From Deinococcus sedimenti (lineage in GTDB: Bacteria; Deinococcota; Deinococci; Deinococcales; Deinococcaceae), in contig NZ_BMQN01000007.1 in assembly GCF_014648135.1 (NCBI RefSeq), forward strand, positions 62,001 through 126,000: a stretch of 64,000 nucleotides of DNA, given 5' to 3'. The notes under the pieces are model-generated. The model ran no database searches. It saw only the letters and a list, made by a program, of their open reading frames with translations, and had not been told where the DNA came from. The translations under genes were made by a program, and so were the position numbers. Below, piece after piece: positions 50,334 through 63,323 of this stretch; the first letter of the stretch is position 1, and each line of letters begins with the position of its first letter.

Positions 50334-52211
50334 TTCACACCCCCGGAACGCAAGGCGCCGCGCGGTCAGCCGCACCAGCAGCCGGCACCGACGCCAGCGG
50401 CACCCGCGCCCACCAGCCGCCCCATCCTGGACATCGCACGGAAACTGCGGGGTGCGGGCGCAGCCGCCAAGACCGGCCGACCCCCTGAGCTGGAAGGCCC
50501 GCAGCAGCGCCACTGGCGCGTGACGATCCTGTCCGGGCACGGGCAGAGCATGGGCACGCACCAGAGTGCCGACTTTCAGGCGGCCGTGTGGCGTGGGCAG
50601 ATGGACCCGAACCGTCAGACCGAATGCCACTGGGTGCTGAAACGCGACTCGAAAGAAGGGTTCACCACCGTGCAGCGGGGCGCCGGGCAGCAGTACCAGG
50701 TGAGTGGGCTCGCGCCGGGCCTGTACGTTCTGGAATGCTCGCTGGTGCAAAAAGATGCGCCGCGCGCCTTCCAGGCCAGCGCGGACGCCGTGGCTGTGAG
50801 CACACGACCCCGCCTGGCGGGCTCGCTTCAGCTGCGTTTCCCACCAACCGGAGCCAGGAGACCAGGGGCATCGGACCATCAGCAGGAGGCCCATCCGTCG
50901 AATCCTTTCGTGGGTGGGCCGTGGCACCGCGACGAACCCGGCCTGCGGGGGGATGACGGCGAGCTCAAGGGGAGCGCCGAGCAGGCCGCGCAGGACAGCG
51001 TGCCGGTGGGGCCGGAAGGAGAGACGGTCGTGGCGCGCGACGAGTACCAGTTCAGGGTGTCGCGTCCGGAGGACTACACGCGCGCCGTTCTCGACCGGCA
51101 CAGGGAGGAACTGCCGCTGGGGTCGCTGGAAGAGGAACTGCAACTCATCCCGGAGCAGAATGCGGATAATGCAGCGTCGATCAATCCAGACAAGTCGCCC
51201 GTTACAGCCAAGTCGGACCGCCTGAGAGACAGGGTCAATCTCCCCAACATCTTGCCTGGTATGGGTGCCACAGACAGCAGCAGTGACCGGGACGTCACGC
51301 GGGTGCATGCGGTGCTCAGCCAGAACGACGGCATAGACGTGCACCTGCGCCTGTTCATGGCGACCATCCGGCGCGGCAACGAGCGGTTCATCCGCCTCGT
51401 GGAACTGCCGCTCATGAACACCCCGGACGATGCGAACCGCATCCGCTCATACGACGGTGACGTCATCAGGAAGCCAGGTGACGAGTTCGGGTCGTTCATG
51501 ACCGCCATCCAGGCGTACGCGGAGAAGTCCCCGCATGGGCACGGCGCGCTGCGGTTCGAGGTCGAGGGGCGCGCGGACCTGGCGGGGACGCTTCTGAAAG
51601 GACCGTCCGAACTTGCTCTGGCGGCAGAGAACATCGATCAGCTGGCCGAAATCACGAAGTTGCTGGCCATGATTCCACCGATCTCCACGCCGATGGGCGT
51701 GGCGACTGCCCTGCTGTCGGCCGGGTCGGCCAGTCTGAAGGCCGCCGATCAGTACAACCGCGGCGAGGACAACACGGAGGCCGCGGCGGACGCAGTCGTG
51801 AGCCTGCTGGAATTCGGCGGGGGGCTGTCTCCCAAAGGCACCGGCCAGGAGGTGTGGAAGGCATCCAAGCGGGTGTTTGAGGCGGCAAGGAACGCCACCC
51901 GGGTCGCGCAGGCCGTCCAGAATCACCAGGAGGTCGATCCGGACGACGCGCTGAAGGTGCTGAAGGACGCGCTGGCGTTCGGTCGGGTGGTCGCGCCGGA
52001 AACGTTCGCACCCAGTCACTACGCGATCGGGACGCGCCGCGTGATCGTGCGCCTCAGTCAGGCGTACCGGCTGGGAGAGAAGATGGTCGAGTACGTGAAT
52101 CTCCCTGAGGATTTCTCGCAGAAATTCACGGAGCTGGCGTCGACCGGCGGCCTGTCGGACGCCGAGCGTCTGGCGCGCCTCACCCAGCTGATGAAGAGTG
52201 CCCTGGAATAG
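50331..52211 (+). CDS. Orphan protein of unknown function, 626 aa
   Basis: ATG 50331 (MFTPPERKAPRG) lies 7 nt after a TAGGAT -10 box. A Pro/Gln-rich disordered N-terminus (residues 1-45) leads to a beta-rich domain of about 100 residues (RHWRVTILSGHGQSMGTHQS, GLAPGLYVLECSLVQKDAPRAF), a charged low-complexity linker (about 150-265), then an alpha/beta segment (RVHAVLSQNDGIDVHLRLFMATIRRGNERFIRLVEL) and a helical C-terminal half with a small-residue hydrophobic stretch (MIPPISTPMGVATALLSAGSASLKAADQY). No signal peptide and no recognised domain. The modular build recalls secreted effector or toxin-like proteins, but that is only an impression. It lies between rnj and clpP. Confidence 0.7.
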   Translation: MFTPPERKAPRGQPHQQPAPTPAAPAPTSRPILDIARKLRGAGAAAKTGRPPELEGPQQRHWRVTILSGHGQSMGTHQSADFQAAVWRGQMDPNRQTECHWVLKRDSKEGFTTVQRGAGQQYQVSGLAPGLYVLECSLVQKDAPRAFQASADAVAVSTRPRLAGSLQLRFPPTGARRPGASDHQQEAHPSNPFVGGPWHRDEPGLRGDDGELKGSAEQAAQDSVPVGPEGETVVARDEYQFRVSRPEDYTRAVLDRHREELPLGSLEEELQLIPEQNADNAASINPDKSPVTAKSDRLRDRVNLPNILPGMGATDSSSDRDVTRVHAVLSQNDGIDVHLRLFMATIRRGNERFIRLVELPLMNTPDDANRIRSYDGDVIRKPGDEFGSFMTAIQAYAEKSPHGHGALRFEVEGRADLAGTLLKGPSELALAAENIDQLAEITKLLAMIPPISTPMGVATALLSAGSASLKAADQYNRGEDNTEAAADAVVSLLEFGGGLSPKGTGQEVWKASKRVFEAARNATRVAQAVQNHQEVDPDDALKVLKDALAFGRVVAPETFAPSHYAIGTRRVIVRLSQAYRLGEKMVEYVNLPEDFSQKFTELASTGGLSDAERLARLTQLMKSALE

Positions 52212-52298
52212 CGCGCGGCCGGCAGGGTCAGGGCACGTCTGCGCGGAAGTCGGGGTTGGCCTACGTTCGTTGTGCCAGCCCGTGCGATAATCGCCCTC

Positions 52299-52901
52299 AT
52301 GAGCGTGATTCCCTACGTGATCGAACAGACCGGGCGCGGCGAGCGGATGTACGACATCTACTCCCGTCTGCTCAAGGACCGGATTATTTTCGTGGGCACG
52401 CCGATCGAGTCGCAGATGGCGAACACCATCGTGGCTCAGCTGCTGCTGCTGGACAGCCAGAACCCTGAGCAGGAGATCCAGATGTACATCAACTGCCCGG
52501 GCGGTGAGGTGTACGCGGGCCTGGCGATCTACGACACCATGCGGTACATCAAGGCGCCCGTGTCGACGATCTGCGTGGGGATCGCGATGAGCATGGGCAG
52601 CGTGCTCTTGATGGCCGGGGACAAGGGCAAGCGCATGGCGCTGCCGAACAGCCGGATCATGATTCACCAGGGGTCGGCGGGCTTCCGCGGGAACACCCCG
52701 GACCTGGAGGTGCAGGCCAAGGAGGTGCTGCACCTGCGCGACAAGCTGGTGAGCATCTACCACGAGCACACCAGCCTGCCGCACGACAAGCTGATGCGGG
52801 ACATGGAACGCGACTACTTCATGTCGCCGGACGAGGCGATGAAGTACGGCCTGATCGACAGCGTGGTGGACCGCACGCGGGCGCAGGAGGGAAGCGTATG
52901 A
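52299..52901 (+). CDS. clpP: ATP-dependent Clp protease proteolytic subunit
   Basis: Serine peptidase forming the tetradecameric barrel of ClpXP. 200 aa with catalytic Ser98 in [14 protein letters not shown], His123 in [13 protein letters not shown] and Asp172 in [12 protein letters not shown]. The ATG at 52299 ([25 protein letters not shown]) lies 7 nt after GATAAT (52286-52291), preceded by TGC as an extended -10, so clpPX probably starts with a leaderless mRNA. The stop overlaps clpX as ATGA. Confidence 0.97.
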   Translation: MSVIPYVIEQTGRGERMYDIYSRLLKDRIIFVGTPIESQMANTIVAQLLLLDSQNPEQEIQMYINCPGGEVYAGLAIYDTMRYIKAPVSTICVGIAMSMGSVLLMAGDKGKRMALPNSRIMIHQGSAGFRGNTPDLEVQAKEVLHLRDKLVSIYHEHTSLPHDKLMRDMERDYFMSPDEAMKYGLIDSVVDRTRAQEGSV

Positions 52902-54106
52902 CGAAGGGAGGGGACCGCTGCTCGTTCTGCGGGCGGCAGCATCCGCAGATCGCGCAGCTGATCGAGGCGCCGGGCCGCGCGGCGTTCATCTGCAACGAGT
53001 GCACCGAGCGCGCGCATGAGCTGGTCAAGCAGAACCGCAGCAAGGGCGGCGCGGACTTCAGCCTGGACGAGCTGCCCACCCCGCGCGAGATCAAGGCGTA
53101 CCTCGACGAGTTCGTGATCGGTCAGGACGAGGCGAAGAAGGCCCTGGCGGTGGCGGTCGTGAGTCACTACCAGCGGCTGGCGCATCCGGACGTGAACCTG
53201 CAGAAGAGCAACATCCTGCTGATCGGGCCGACCGGGACCGGGAAGACGCTGCTGGCGTCCAGCCTCGCGGAGATGCTGGAGGTGCCCTTCGCCATTGCGG
53301 ACGCGACCACGCTGACGGAGGCCGGGTACGTGGGCGACGACGTGGAGAACGTCATCGTGCGCCTGCTGCAGGCCGCCGAGTACGACGTGGCGGCCGCCGA
53401 GCGCGGGATCATCTACATCGACGAGATCGACAAGATCGCCCGCAAGTCGGAAGGCACCAGCATCACGCGGGACGTGTCCGGCGAGGGCGTGCAGCAGGCG
53501 CTGCTGAAGATCATCGAGGGCACGGTCGCGCAGGTGCCGCCGCAGGGGGGCCGCAAGCACCCGCAGCAGGAGCTGGTGCAGGTGAACACGAAGAACATCC
53601 TGTTCATCGTGGGCGGCGCGTTCGACGGGATCGCGGACATCGGCCGCAGCCGCACGAACGTGCGCGCGGTGGGTTTCGGTGCGGAGCACAAGGGTGACGA
53701 GAAGGAGGAGCTGCGGTTCCTGCCGGAGGATCTCGTGAAGTTCGGGTTGATCCCGGAGTTCGTGGGGCGCCTGCCGCTGGTGGTGCAATTGCAGGATCTG
53801 GACGAGGAGGCGCTGGTGCGCATCCTGACCGAGCCGCAGGGCGCGATCGCGTCGCAGTACCAGGCGCTGTTCGGCTTCCAGGACGTGGACCTGAGCTTCA
53901 CGGAGGAGGCGCTGCGTGAGGTGGCGCGCCGCGCGCGGGAGCGCAAGACCGGGGCGCGTGGGCTGCGGGCGGTGCTGGAGAAGGCCATGACGGACCTGCT
54001 GTTCGAGCTGCCGGTGGAGGGCCTGAAGGAGCTGCGCTTCGATGCGGAGCACATTGACGCCCCGATGGGCCTGCTTGAGTCGAAGGGACTCAAGAAGTCT
54101 GCCTGA
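52898..54106 (+). CDS. clpX: ATP-dependent Clp protease ATP-binding subunit ClpX
   Basis: AAA+ unfoldase feeding substrates into ClpP. 402 aa: the N-terminal zinc-binding domain has C8, C11, C32 and C35 (CSFCG, CNEC), the AAA+ domain has Walker [12 protein letters not shown], the ClpX-specific [13 protein letters not shown], Walker [13 protein letters not shown] and the sensor region, and the pore and IGF-type regions are in the expected order. It overlaps clpP by 4 nt, a translationally coupled pair; lon follows 138 bp downstream. Confidence 0.97.
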   Translation: MTKGGDRCSFCGRQHPQIAQLIEAPGRAAFICNECTERAHELVKQNRSKGGADFSLDELPTPREIKAYLDEFVIGQDEAKKALAVAVVSHYQRLAHPDVNLQKSNILLIGPTGTGKTLLASSLAEMLEVPFAIADATTLTEAGYVGDDVENVIVRLLQAAEYDVAAAERGIIYIDEIDKIARKSEGTSITRDVSGEGVQQALLKIIEGTVAQVPPQGGRKHPQQELVQVNTKNILFIVGGAFDGIADIGRSRTNVRAVGFGAEHKGDEKEELRFLPEDLVKFGLIPEFVGRLPLVVQLQDLDEEALVRILTEPQGAIASQYQALFGFQDVDLSFTEEALREVARRARERKTGARGLRAVLEKAMTDLLFELPVEGLKELRFDAEHIDAPMGLLESKGLKKSA

Positions 54107-54131
54107 GCAAAGCAACAGAGCTTACAGCGCG

Positions 54132-54173
54132 CCCCCGCGTGGGTCCCTACACTTCGGGGACACCGTGCGGGGG
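54132..54173 (+). terminator. Nested hairpin between clpX and lon
   Basis: CCCCCGC (54132-54138) pairs with GCGGGGG (54167-54173), enclosing GTCCC (54043 + 100, i.e. 54143-54147) and GGGAC (54157-54161). It starts 25 bp after the clpX stop with no U-tract; it may be a clpX terminator or part of the lon leader. lon probably has its own promoter downstream of it. Confidence 0.45.
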
Positions 54174-54244
54174 TGTCTGTCTCACGACCCTCCGCGATAC
54201 ACTCAAGTATTCACGCGCCCAGCGCGCGGCCGTAAGGAGTAAGC

Positions 54245-56680
<2,436 letters not shown>

Positions 56681-56685
56681 TCACA

Positions 56686-56736
56686 CCAGACGGAAGGCGG
56701 TGCGGGGACTGAACCCCCGCACCGCTTTCCGTCTGG
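56686..56736. terminator. Long bidirectional terminator hairpin after lon
   Basis: Two 22-nt arms (56686-56707 and 56715-56736) pair almost perfectly with one G-U, 7-nt loop, directly after the lon stop and before the convergent FtsB/DivIC-like gene. No U-tract. Confidence 0.65.
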
Positions 56737-56757
56737 CCCTGGGTGGGCGGGGCTGGC

Positions 56758-57147
56758 CTACGGTACCCGCAGGATCTTGCAGATCTCGGTGGGGCCGTCC
56801 TGCGGGGACGCGCTGCGCGCCACGATCTTCTTCTCGGTGACGCCCACGAACCCCTCGCAGCGGGCCAGTTCCCGCAGGTGCTCGGGCGTCTGCGCGGCGG
56901 CCACAGCGTCCTGTAGTTCCTCAATGTCGCGCTCAAGGTCCCGGATGCGCGCCTGGGCGGCCTCGGTGTCGCGGGTCCAGGTGGTCGTGCGGTACAGGCT
57001 GTGGCCCACCTGAAAGGTGAGCTGCACGATACCCAGGGCCAGCAGGGCGCTGGCGAGCATCATGCTCAGCGGCAGGCGTTGCAGGCGCCGCCACCAGTCG
57101 CGCCGGGGCGGTGGTGGGGGGGGCAGGTCGGTCACGACGCGCAGCAT
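56758..57147 (-). CDS. FtsB/DivIC-like septum formation initiator protein
   Basis: 129 aa with a proline-rich cytoplasmic tail (LPPPPPPRRDWWRRLQRLP), one transmembrane helix (MMLASALLALGIVQLTFQVGHSLY) and a following coiled coil (DTEAAQARIRDLERDIEELQDAVAAA), then a short globular end with two Cys. This topology and size match FtsB/DivIC, bitopic divisome proteins that bind FtsL and FtsQ. Similarity rests mostly on topology, so the call is moderate. ATG 57147 (MLRVV) is chosen because upstream codons run into the divergent thioesterase promoter. Confidence 0.65.
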   Translation of the reverse strand: MLRVVTDLPPPPPPRRDWWRRLQRLPLSMMLASALLALGIVQLTFQVGHSLYRTTTWTRDTEAAQARIRDLERDIEELQDAVAAAQTPEHLRELARCEGFVGVTEKKIVARSASPQDGPTEICKILRVP

Positions 57148-57226
57148 AGCGTCCGCGTATGACGGGCGCGTGGGACATCGGCCCGGTCGGGACGGCGCAG
57201 GCCCGCACAGGACTACACTGGGCCGC

Positions 57227-57667
57227 ATGAATCAGACCTCTTCCGCCCCGTCCGCCTCGCGCCTGCCGGCGCTGAACTGGGAGGACGCCAGCCGCAGCGT
57301 CATCCAGCTGCGCTACGGCGACCTGGACGCCATGGGGCACGTGAACAACGCCCGCTACGCGGAATTCCTGGAGGTGGGCCGCATGGAACTGTCCCGCGAG
57401 GTGGGCGGTCAGGCCGACGACCGCTCGGTGCTGGCGCGCCTGGAGATCGATTACGTGCGCGACATCCGGCAGGGGCAGGAGGTAGCGGTGGACACGCTGG
57501 TAGAGCGGGTGGGCCGCACCAGCTGGACCAGCGTGGCGCTCATCCGGGCCGATGGCGTGCCGTGCGCCTTCGCGCGGTCGGTGCAGGTGCGGGTGGACGC
57601 CGCCGGCCGACCGGCGGCGCTGCCGGATGATTTCGCGGCGCGCGTGGCGCACCGGAGCGTGCGCTGA
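57227..57667 (+). CDS. Acyl-CoA thioesterase, 4HBT (YbgC/FadM-like)
   Basis: 146-aa hotdog-fold thioesterase. The signature is VIQLRYGDLDAMGHVNNARYAEFLEVGRMEL, with the catalytic Asp in YGDLDAMGHVNN, then EIDYVRDIRQGQEVAVDTLVERVGRTSWTSV. A TACACT -10 box (57214-57219) lies 7 nt before the ATG, giving a leaderless transcript. It overlaps the next gene by one base (TGATG). Acyl substrate unknown. Confidence 0.88.
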   Translation: MNQTSSAPSASRLPALNWEDASRSVIQLRYGDLDAMGHVNNARYAEFLEVGRMELSREVGGQADDRSVLARLEIDYVRDIRQGQEVAVDTLVERVGRTSWTSVALIRADGVPCAFARSVQVRVDAAGRPAALPDDFAARVAHRSVR

Positions 57668-57987
57668 TGGCCACGTTCGAGGACCGCGTGCTGTACCAGG
57701 GGGACCCGTGGGTGCGCGTGGACACCCTGCCGCGCCTGCTGGCCGAGGGGTGGCGGCGCACGCTGTCCGAGGGCGGGGTGGTGAGCGTGGTGCGCACGCC
57801 GTTCCAGTGGTCGATGGGCAGCCCGGTCATCGAGATCGAGACGGGCGGGTACATGGGCGACGTGGGCCTGTACGTGCCGGAGGTGCAGCTGCCCGAGGCG
57901 CTGGCCCTGCTGGGCCTGGAGGACGACGATGCGCCAGAGGCCACCCGTGCAGAGGAGGCTGGGCGCGGTGAGGGTCAGGCGGGGTAA
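57667..57987 (+). CDS. Conserved-looking hypothetical protein, 106 aa
   Basis: Translationally coupled to the thioesterase through a TGATG overlap. A small soluble alpha/beta protein (VLYQGDPWVRVDTLPRLLAEGWRRTLSEGGVVSVVRTPFQWSMGSPVIEIETGGYMGDVGLYVPEVQLPEALALLGL) with an acidic low-complexity tail. The layout, one ligand-like cleft followed by an LPEALALL helix, resembles small DUF2007-like signal-transducing domains, but I cannot assign a family. No function inferred beyond a possible link to the thioesterase. Confidence 0.7.
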   Translation: MATFEDRVLYQGDPWVRVDTLPRLLAEGWRRTLSEGGVVSVVRTPFQWSMGSPVIEIETGGYMGDVGLYVPEVQLPEALALLGLEDDDAPEATRAEEAGRGEGQAG

Positions 57988-58118
57988 ATTGCGGGCACAG
58001 AGTGTCCTTCGGCCCGGGCCCGGTCGGCGGGCGGCAGGGTCCCGCGCGGCCCTGGACACGCTGGCCACCGGGCACGTCTTCCCCTTCCCTGCCCTTTTTC
58101 CCCCTTTTCGGAGTTCCC

Positions 58119-59024
<906 letters not shown>

Positions 59025-59030
59025 CGCCAC

Positions 59031-59073
59031 AGGGCAGGGCCGCCGGACTGCGTGTAGCCGGCGGCCCTGCCCT
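59031..59073. terminator. Bidirectional terminator between the ROK kinase and sensor kinase genes
   Basis: Perfect 16-bp arms (59031-59046 and 59058-59073, AGGGCAGGGCCGCCGG and its complement) with an 11-nt loop between two convergent genes, starting 6 bp after the first stop. Confidence 0.7.
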
Positions 59074-59079
59074 CTTGGT

Positions 59080-60738
59080 TCACGGCACGTCGTCCAGGTC
59101 GAGTTCCGGGACGTTCCCGATAGGGAGCTGGACGTGCGCGGTGGTGCCCTGCCCGACCTCGCTGTCCAGCCAGATGCGGCCGCCGTGCGCGTCGACGATG
59201 CCGCGCGCGATGCTCAGGCCCAGTCCTGCACCACCCTGGTCGCGACTGCGGCTGTCCTCCAGGCGGTAGAAGCGGTCGAACAGCCGCTCCAGCTGATCGG
59301 CGGGAATGCCGGGGCCGTCGTCCTGCACGCTCAGGCGGACGTCGTCACCGACGCGTTCGCTGCGCAGCGTGACGGTCTGCGCCCCGGCCTTCAGGGCGTT
59401 GCTGACGAGGTTGATGAGGACCTGCTTCAGGCGGTCGGCGTCCGCCTCAAAGGTCACATCCTCGCCCGCGCTGGTCAGGGCAGTGTGCTGCGCCTGCGCC
59501 AGCGGGGCAAGTTCCCGCACGATGTCCGACAGGAAGAGAGCGGCAAAGATCGGGCCGCGTTGCAGGACCAGCGCTCCACTGTCCGAGCGGGCCAGCTGCA
59601 GCAGGCTGGCGATCAGGTTGGTCAGGCGTTCGGATTCGCTCTGGATGATCTTCAGGCTCTCCTGCTGCTGCCCGGTCGGACTGGTGCGGCGCAGCAGGTA
59701 ACTGGCGTGCCCGCTGATCGCCGTGACGGGCGTGCGCAGCTCGTGGCTGGCGTCACTCGTGAAGCGGCGCTGCGCCTCGAAGCTGCCCTCCAGGCGGCCC
59801 AGCATGGCGTTCAGGGCGGTCGCCAGGGACTCGACCTCGTCCCCGGTCTGCGGGACTGGCACGCGCTCGGTGAGGTTCTGCCCGCCGATGCGCTCGGCGG
59901 CCCGCTGGACGCGCCTGAGGGGCAGCAGCGCCTGCCCGGCCAGCAGGTACGCGCCGGTCCCGGCGGTGGCCAGCCCGGTCAGGAACAGCAGCATCACGAC
60001 GTTCTGCAGGTCGTCCAGGGTCTTCTGCACGGTCCCGAGGCTTCGGGCCACGTACACGATCCCCAGGGGCGGTTCGCTCTCGAAACTGGTCAGGCTGGTT
60101 TTGACGGCGGGTTCACTGTTGGTCAGGGGACCCAGGACCACCAGCAGGCGCATCAGGGTGGGTTCGCGGTTGGGGGCGTCGGCAATCAGGCGGTTGAGGT
60201 GGAGGCGGCCGTCGGTGGCGTTGATCAGCGCTTCCAGTTCCCGGTCGGTCAGGGTGATGGGCCGCTGGATGTCCACGGCCAGGGAGCGGCGGGAGTTGGT
60301 CTGCAGACCGGACAGGTAGGTGAACAGGTCCCGTTTCGCCTCGGGAGTCCGGGCGGCCTTCAGACTGTCGATCAGGCCCTGACGGCTGAAGAACGAGAGT
60401 TCCTCGACCGCCACGCTGGAGTTCGGGAAGTAGTAGCGGGCGAGCAGCTTGGCCTGCCCTATCTGCCCGACGGCACTGCTCTGCAGGCGCGGCTGCCTGG
60501 CCTGCAACTGCTGGGCCTTGAGCTGCTGCTGATCGGTGGGCAGGCGCGAGCTCTCATCGGCCGATCCGATCGGACGGATCAGGTACGTGACGAACTGCTT
60601 GTAGGTGTTCTGGAGTTCCGTGTCGGTCCCGTCAATCAGGTTCACCCGCATCATGTACAGGGTGATGACCCCCACTCCGGTCAGCAGGAACGCCAGCAGC
60701 GCCGTGTAGAACAGCGTCAGGCGCCAGCGCAGCGTCAC
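59080..60738 (-). CDS. Membrane sensor histidine kinase
   Basis: 552 aa, inner membrane. TM1 is about residues 8-29; a periplasmic sensor domain of about 210 residues contains a Gln-rich segment ([14 protein letters not shown]); TM2 is about 247-267. HAMP follows ([40 protein letters not shown]), then HisKA with His332 in [18 protein letters not shown], and HATPase with [17 protein letters not shown] and [19 protein letters not shown]. The partner regulator gene lies 76 bp upstream on the same strand. Signal unknown. Confidence 0.93.
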   Translation of the reverse strand: MTLRWRLTLFYTALLAFLLTGVGVITLYMMRVNLIDGTDTELQNTYKQFVTYLIRPIGSADESSRLPTDQQQLKAQQLQARQPRLQSSAVGQIGQAKLLARYYFPNSSVAVEELSFFSRQGLIDSLKAARTPEAKRDLFTYLSGLQTNSRRSLAVDIQRPITLTDRELEALINATDGRLHLNRLIADAPNREPTLMRLLVVLGPLTNSEPAVKTSLTSFESEPPLGIVYVARSLGTVQKTLDDLQNVVMLLFLTGLATAGTGAYLLAGQALLPLRRVQRAAERIGGQNLTERVPVPQTGDEVESLATALNAMLGRLEGSFEAQRRFTSDASHELRTPVTAISGHASYLLRRTSPTGQQQESLKIIQSESERLTNLIASLLQLARSDSGALVLQRGPIFAALFLSDIVRELAPLAQAQHTALTSAGEDVTFEADADRLKQVLINLVSNALKAGAQTVTLRSERVGDDVRLSVQDDGPGIPADQLERLFDRFYRLEDSRSRDQGGAGLGLSIARGIVDAHGGRIWLDSEVGQGTTAHVQLPIGNVPELDLDDVP

Positions 60739-60814
60739 GCGGGGCTCCGGAGGGGCAGGCAGATCATACGCGGCAGTCTAGTAGGCCCGCCCATGAGAGG
60801 AGCGGCCCGGGCGG

Positions 60815-61492
60815 TCACTCCTCGCGCAGCACGTAGCCGACGCCGCGCACGGTGTGGATCAGGCGGCGTTCCCCACCCTCCTCCAGTTTGCGGCGCAGGT
60901 AGCCGATGTACACGTCCACGACGTTGCTGCCGCCGGTGTACTCGGGCCAGACCTTCTCCTCGATCTCGAAGCGGGAGAAGACCTTGCCAGGGTTGCGGGC
61001 CAGCAGTTCGAGCAGTTCGAATTCCTTGGCGGAGAGTTCCACGCGGCGCCCCCCACGGAAGATCTCGCGGCCGTCGAGGTTCATGACCAGATCGGCGACG
61101 CGGACCTCGCCGGTCACGGCCGGGTTCACGCGGCGCAGGTGGGCCCGGACGCGGGCGAGCAGCTCCTCGATGGAGAACGGTTTGATGAGGTAGTCGTCCG
61201 CCCCGCTGTCCAGGCCCTCGACCTTGTCCTGGATGCCGTCCTTGGCAGTCAGGATGATGATCGGGGTGTTGCTGGTCTTGCGGATGCGGCGGGCGACTTC
61301 CAGGCCGTCGAGGACCGGGAGCATCAGATCGAGGATGACGAGGTCGGGGTTGACTTCACGGAATTTGGAGAGGCCGGTCACTCCGTCGAAGGCGACCTCG
61401 GTGGCGTAGCCTTCAGCGGCGAGTTCCAGTTCGATGAACCGAGCGATGTCTTTCTCATCCTCGATGACTAAGACCAGGGGCTTGCGTTCCAT
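60815..61492 (-). CDS. OmpR/PhoB-type response regulator
   Basis: 225 aa: receiver with [19 protein letters not shown], phospho-acceptor Asp in [24 protein letters not shown] and DYLIKPF; winged helix with [50 protein letters not shown] and [16 protein letters not shown] 61492 lies 6 nt after TAGACT (61499-61504), so the mRNA is probably leaderless. Upstream partner of the membrane sensor kinase. It resembles RppA/MtrA-like regulators; target genes unknown. Confidence 0.93.
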   Translation of the reverse strand: MERKPLVLVIEDEKDIARFIELELAAEGYATEVAFDGVTGLSKFREVNPDLVILDLMLPVLDGLEVARRIRKTSNTPIIILTAKDGIQDKVEGLDSGADDYLIKPFSIEELLARVRAHLRRVNPAVTGEVRVADLVMNLDGREIFRGGRRVELSAKEFELLELLARNPGKVFSRFEIEEKVWPEYTGGSNVVDVYIGYLRRKLEEGGERRLIHTVRGVGYVLREE

Positions 61493-61537
61493 GCCCGCAG
61501 TCTATGGACCGTTCTCATGAGAAGGCGACCTGGGCGC

Positions 61538-62128
61538 TTAATCAACTTTCATGCGCGCGCCCGGCGCGGCGCTGACCAGCAGGCGGTGGGCACGGCACCC
61601 TTCACCAAATCCACGCAGATCCAGCGGTGGGCACAGGTCCGCTGCCAGATGGGGCGCCAGGACCCGCATCTCATCGCAGACGAGGGTCTCTCCACCCTGA
61701 GCGGCGTCACACAGGCGGCGAGCATAATTGACGGGAAGCCCGTAGGCACTCATCTGGCCGCCGACCAGGCCCATCAGGACCTCCCCGCCCGCCACGCCAG
61801 CCCGCAGGCGCAGGGTCTCCCCGAGCTGAGCGGCCAGGGTGAGGCGCGCGGCTCGCCCGTGTGCTTCCTGCGCAGCGGCACAGGCCTGCGCGGCCTGCGC
61901 GGCGGGCCACCACGCCAGGACGGCGTCACCCTGATGCTGCAGCACCTGCCCGCCCCGCGCTTCTAGGGTCAGGATCATGACCTGAACGAACTCGGCCATC
62001 AGCGCGGTGTAGTTGCCCAGTGGAAGCTGCCGCGCCAGACGGGTGCTGCCGACCAGGTCCACCAGGACCATGCAGGCCGGGGTGGCTTGTTCCTGGGGAC
62101 CGGGGAGGGGCAGCAGCGAGTCGTTCAT
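61538..62128 (-). CDS. Class III adenylate/guanylate cyclase-domain protein
   Basis: 196 aa containing one cyclase catalytic domain: [18 protein letters not shown] provides the first metal Asp, [17 protein letters not shown] the second, and [28 protein letters not shown] the substrate-binding strand with the conserved N and R. Both metal aspartates are kept, so cyclase activity is possible. The domain is followed directly by a short basic tail; no sensor domain is present, so regulation must come from partners or transcription. Product (cAMP or cGMP) cannot be told. Located head-to-tail upstream of the response regulator gene, 45 bp away. Confidence 0.8.
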   Translation of the reverse strand: MNDSLLPLPGPQEQATPACMVLVDLVGSTRLARQLPLGNYTALMAEFVQVMILTLEARGGQVLQHQGDAVLAWWPAAQAAQACAAAQEAHGRAARLTLAAQLGETLRLRAGVAGGEVLMGLVGGQMSAYGLPVNYARRLCDAAQGGETLVCDEMRVLAPHLAADLCPPLDLRGFGEGCRAHRLLVSAAPGARMKVD

Positions 62129-62180
62129 GGGATCTGACCCATGATGAATGACCGTGAAGAGAAAAGGAAGCTTTTTTCAT

Positions 62181-62192
62181 TTTAACGTTAAA
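62181..62192. promoter_or_regulatory. 12-bp palindrome upstream of the cyclase gene
   Basis: TTTAACGTTAAA, perfectly palindromic, sits in a locally AT-rich stretch (62155-62220) about 53 bp before the cyclase start. A plausible repressor site; no canonical -35/-10 pair could be placed with confidence. The rest of 62129-62363 holds no gene that I can see. Confidence 0.35.
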
Positions 62193-62363
62193 GTGACTGC
62201 CTGTTACAAAAATCAAAAAGCGTCACTGCTTCAGGAACATCCTGTCATCCAGGGAGAATCGGATGGAACCACCGGGGTCGCTCGCGGACCTCGCCGACAT
62301 TCCTCGAGACCCACCGCAGAAGTCCCCCATTTCTGAACCCTATAGGCGGAAGGAGCCGCAGCG

Positions 62364-62825
62364 TCAGGCCACCACGAAGCCATGCAGGGGCGGAGCCGTC
62401 CGGAAGGACACCCAGTCTCCAGGCTTCACCACCGGCAGCGGACTGAAGGCACCCAGTACCAGCGGCAGACGCGCCCGCACCACCACCACCTGCCGGGACA
62501 CCGCCAGCACCTCACCCCGGCCCTCGACGCCCGACACGCCGACCACCTGGACCTGTTCTCCGCCACTGAAGTCTGCGGGCAGCCGCTGCAACGCACCCTC
62601 CTCCAGCACCCCGTGGACCACCAGTCGCGCCGGTCCCGGCTGGGCCGCGTACGGACCGCTGCGGTCGAACAGGTACAGCACCCGCCCGGCCACGCCGAAC
62701 TCCAGCAGCGGACTGCCCTCACGCACCGGGTACAGCGTCCCCTGAGCGGCGAACTCCGCGAACCTCGCCGCGAACTCCCGCTCCGAGGTCTCCAGGGACA
62801 TGCCCGCCCGCACCGCTTCCGTCAT
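62364..62825 (-). CDS. Hypothetical soluble protein, 153 aa
   Basis: TAGACT (62833-62838) lies 7 nt before the ATG, the same leaderless layout as other genes here, which supports this frame and start. A helical N-terminus (residues 1-30, [21 protein letters not shown]) is followed by a beta-rich body of repeated Val/Leu strands ([69 protein letters not shown]), suggesting a beta-barrel or OB-like fold. No catalytic motif or family recognised. Confidence 0.65.
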   Translation of the reverse strand: MTEAVRAGMSLETSEREFAARFAEFAAQGTLYPVREGSPLLEFGVAGRVLYLFDRSGPYAAQPGPARLVVHGVLEEGALQRLPADFSGGEQVQVVGVSGVEGRGEVLAVSRQVVVVRARLPLVLGAFSPLPVVKPGDWVSFRTAPPLHGFVVA

Positions 62826-62981
62826 GCGCGCCAGTCTAGAACATCCGCCATAAAGATGGGTTCTTCATGGCCGAGCGAAGCGAGTGAATTTTACTGATCA
62901 GGACGGACTGGAACAGCTGCAAAGCAGAGAATGGAGGCATCGGAAGTCTGTTGGTGCGATGCCGTGATTCGGAGAACTGCT

Positions 62982-63323
62982 CTAGCGTTCACGCGCGCCC
63001 GACGCGGCCCGCGCCTCCAGCACCTCCAGATCGGGCCGGGTCACGCCCGCCGCGTCCAGCAGCGCGTCCGAGCGCTCCAGCGCGAAGGTCCCCTCCACCT
63101 CGCGCTGCACGTGAATCAGGCTCAGGCCGTGCAGGCGCTCCAGCCGCGCCCACGCCACACTCCCGACCGGCTGGGCGTCCCGCGCGCGGGCCAGCAGCAC
63201 CGCCGCCCAGCGCTCGTCCCCGTCCGCGAAGGCCCGCGCGGCGTCCAGCGGTACCCAGTCGAGGTCAGCCGCGCCGGGGTCAGCGCCGCTCAGGCCAGCG
63301 CCACTCAAGTCAGGGTCCGCCAC
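62982..63323 (-). CDS. Hypothetical protein overlapping the prenyltransferase gene, 113 aa
   Basis: The frame extends further up, but GTG 63323 ([17 protein letters not shown]) is the most economical start, overlapping the UbiA-type stop by 19 nt. After a Gly/Ala/Asp-rich opening comes a helical segment ([67 protein letters not shown]). No family recognised. Overlap with the prenyltransferase suggests coupled translation; the exact start is uncertain, and a later one near [12 protein letters not shown] is possible. Confidence 0.5.
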   Translation of the reverse strand: MADPDLSGAGLSGADPGAADLDWVPLDAARAFADGDERWAAVLLARARDAQPVGSVAWARLERLHGLSLIHVQREVEGTFALERSDALLDAAGVTRPDLEVLEARAASGARER

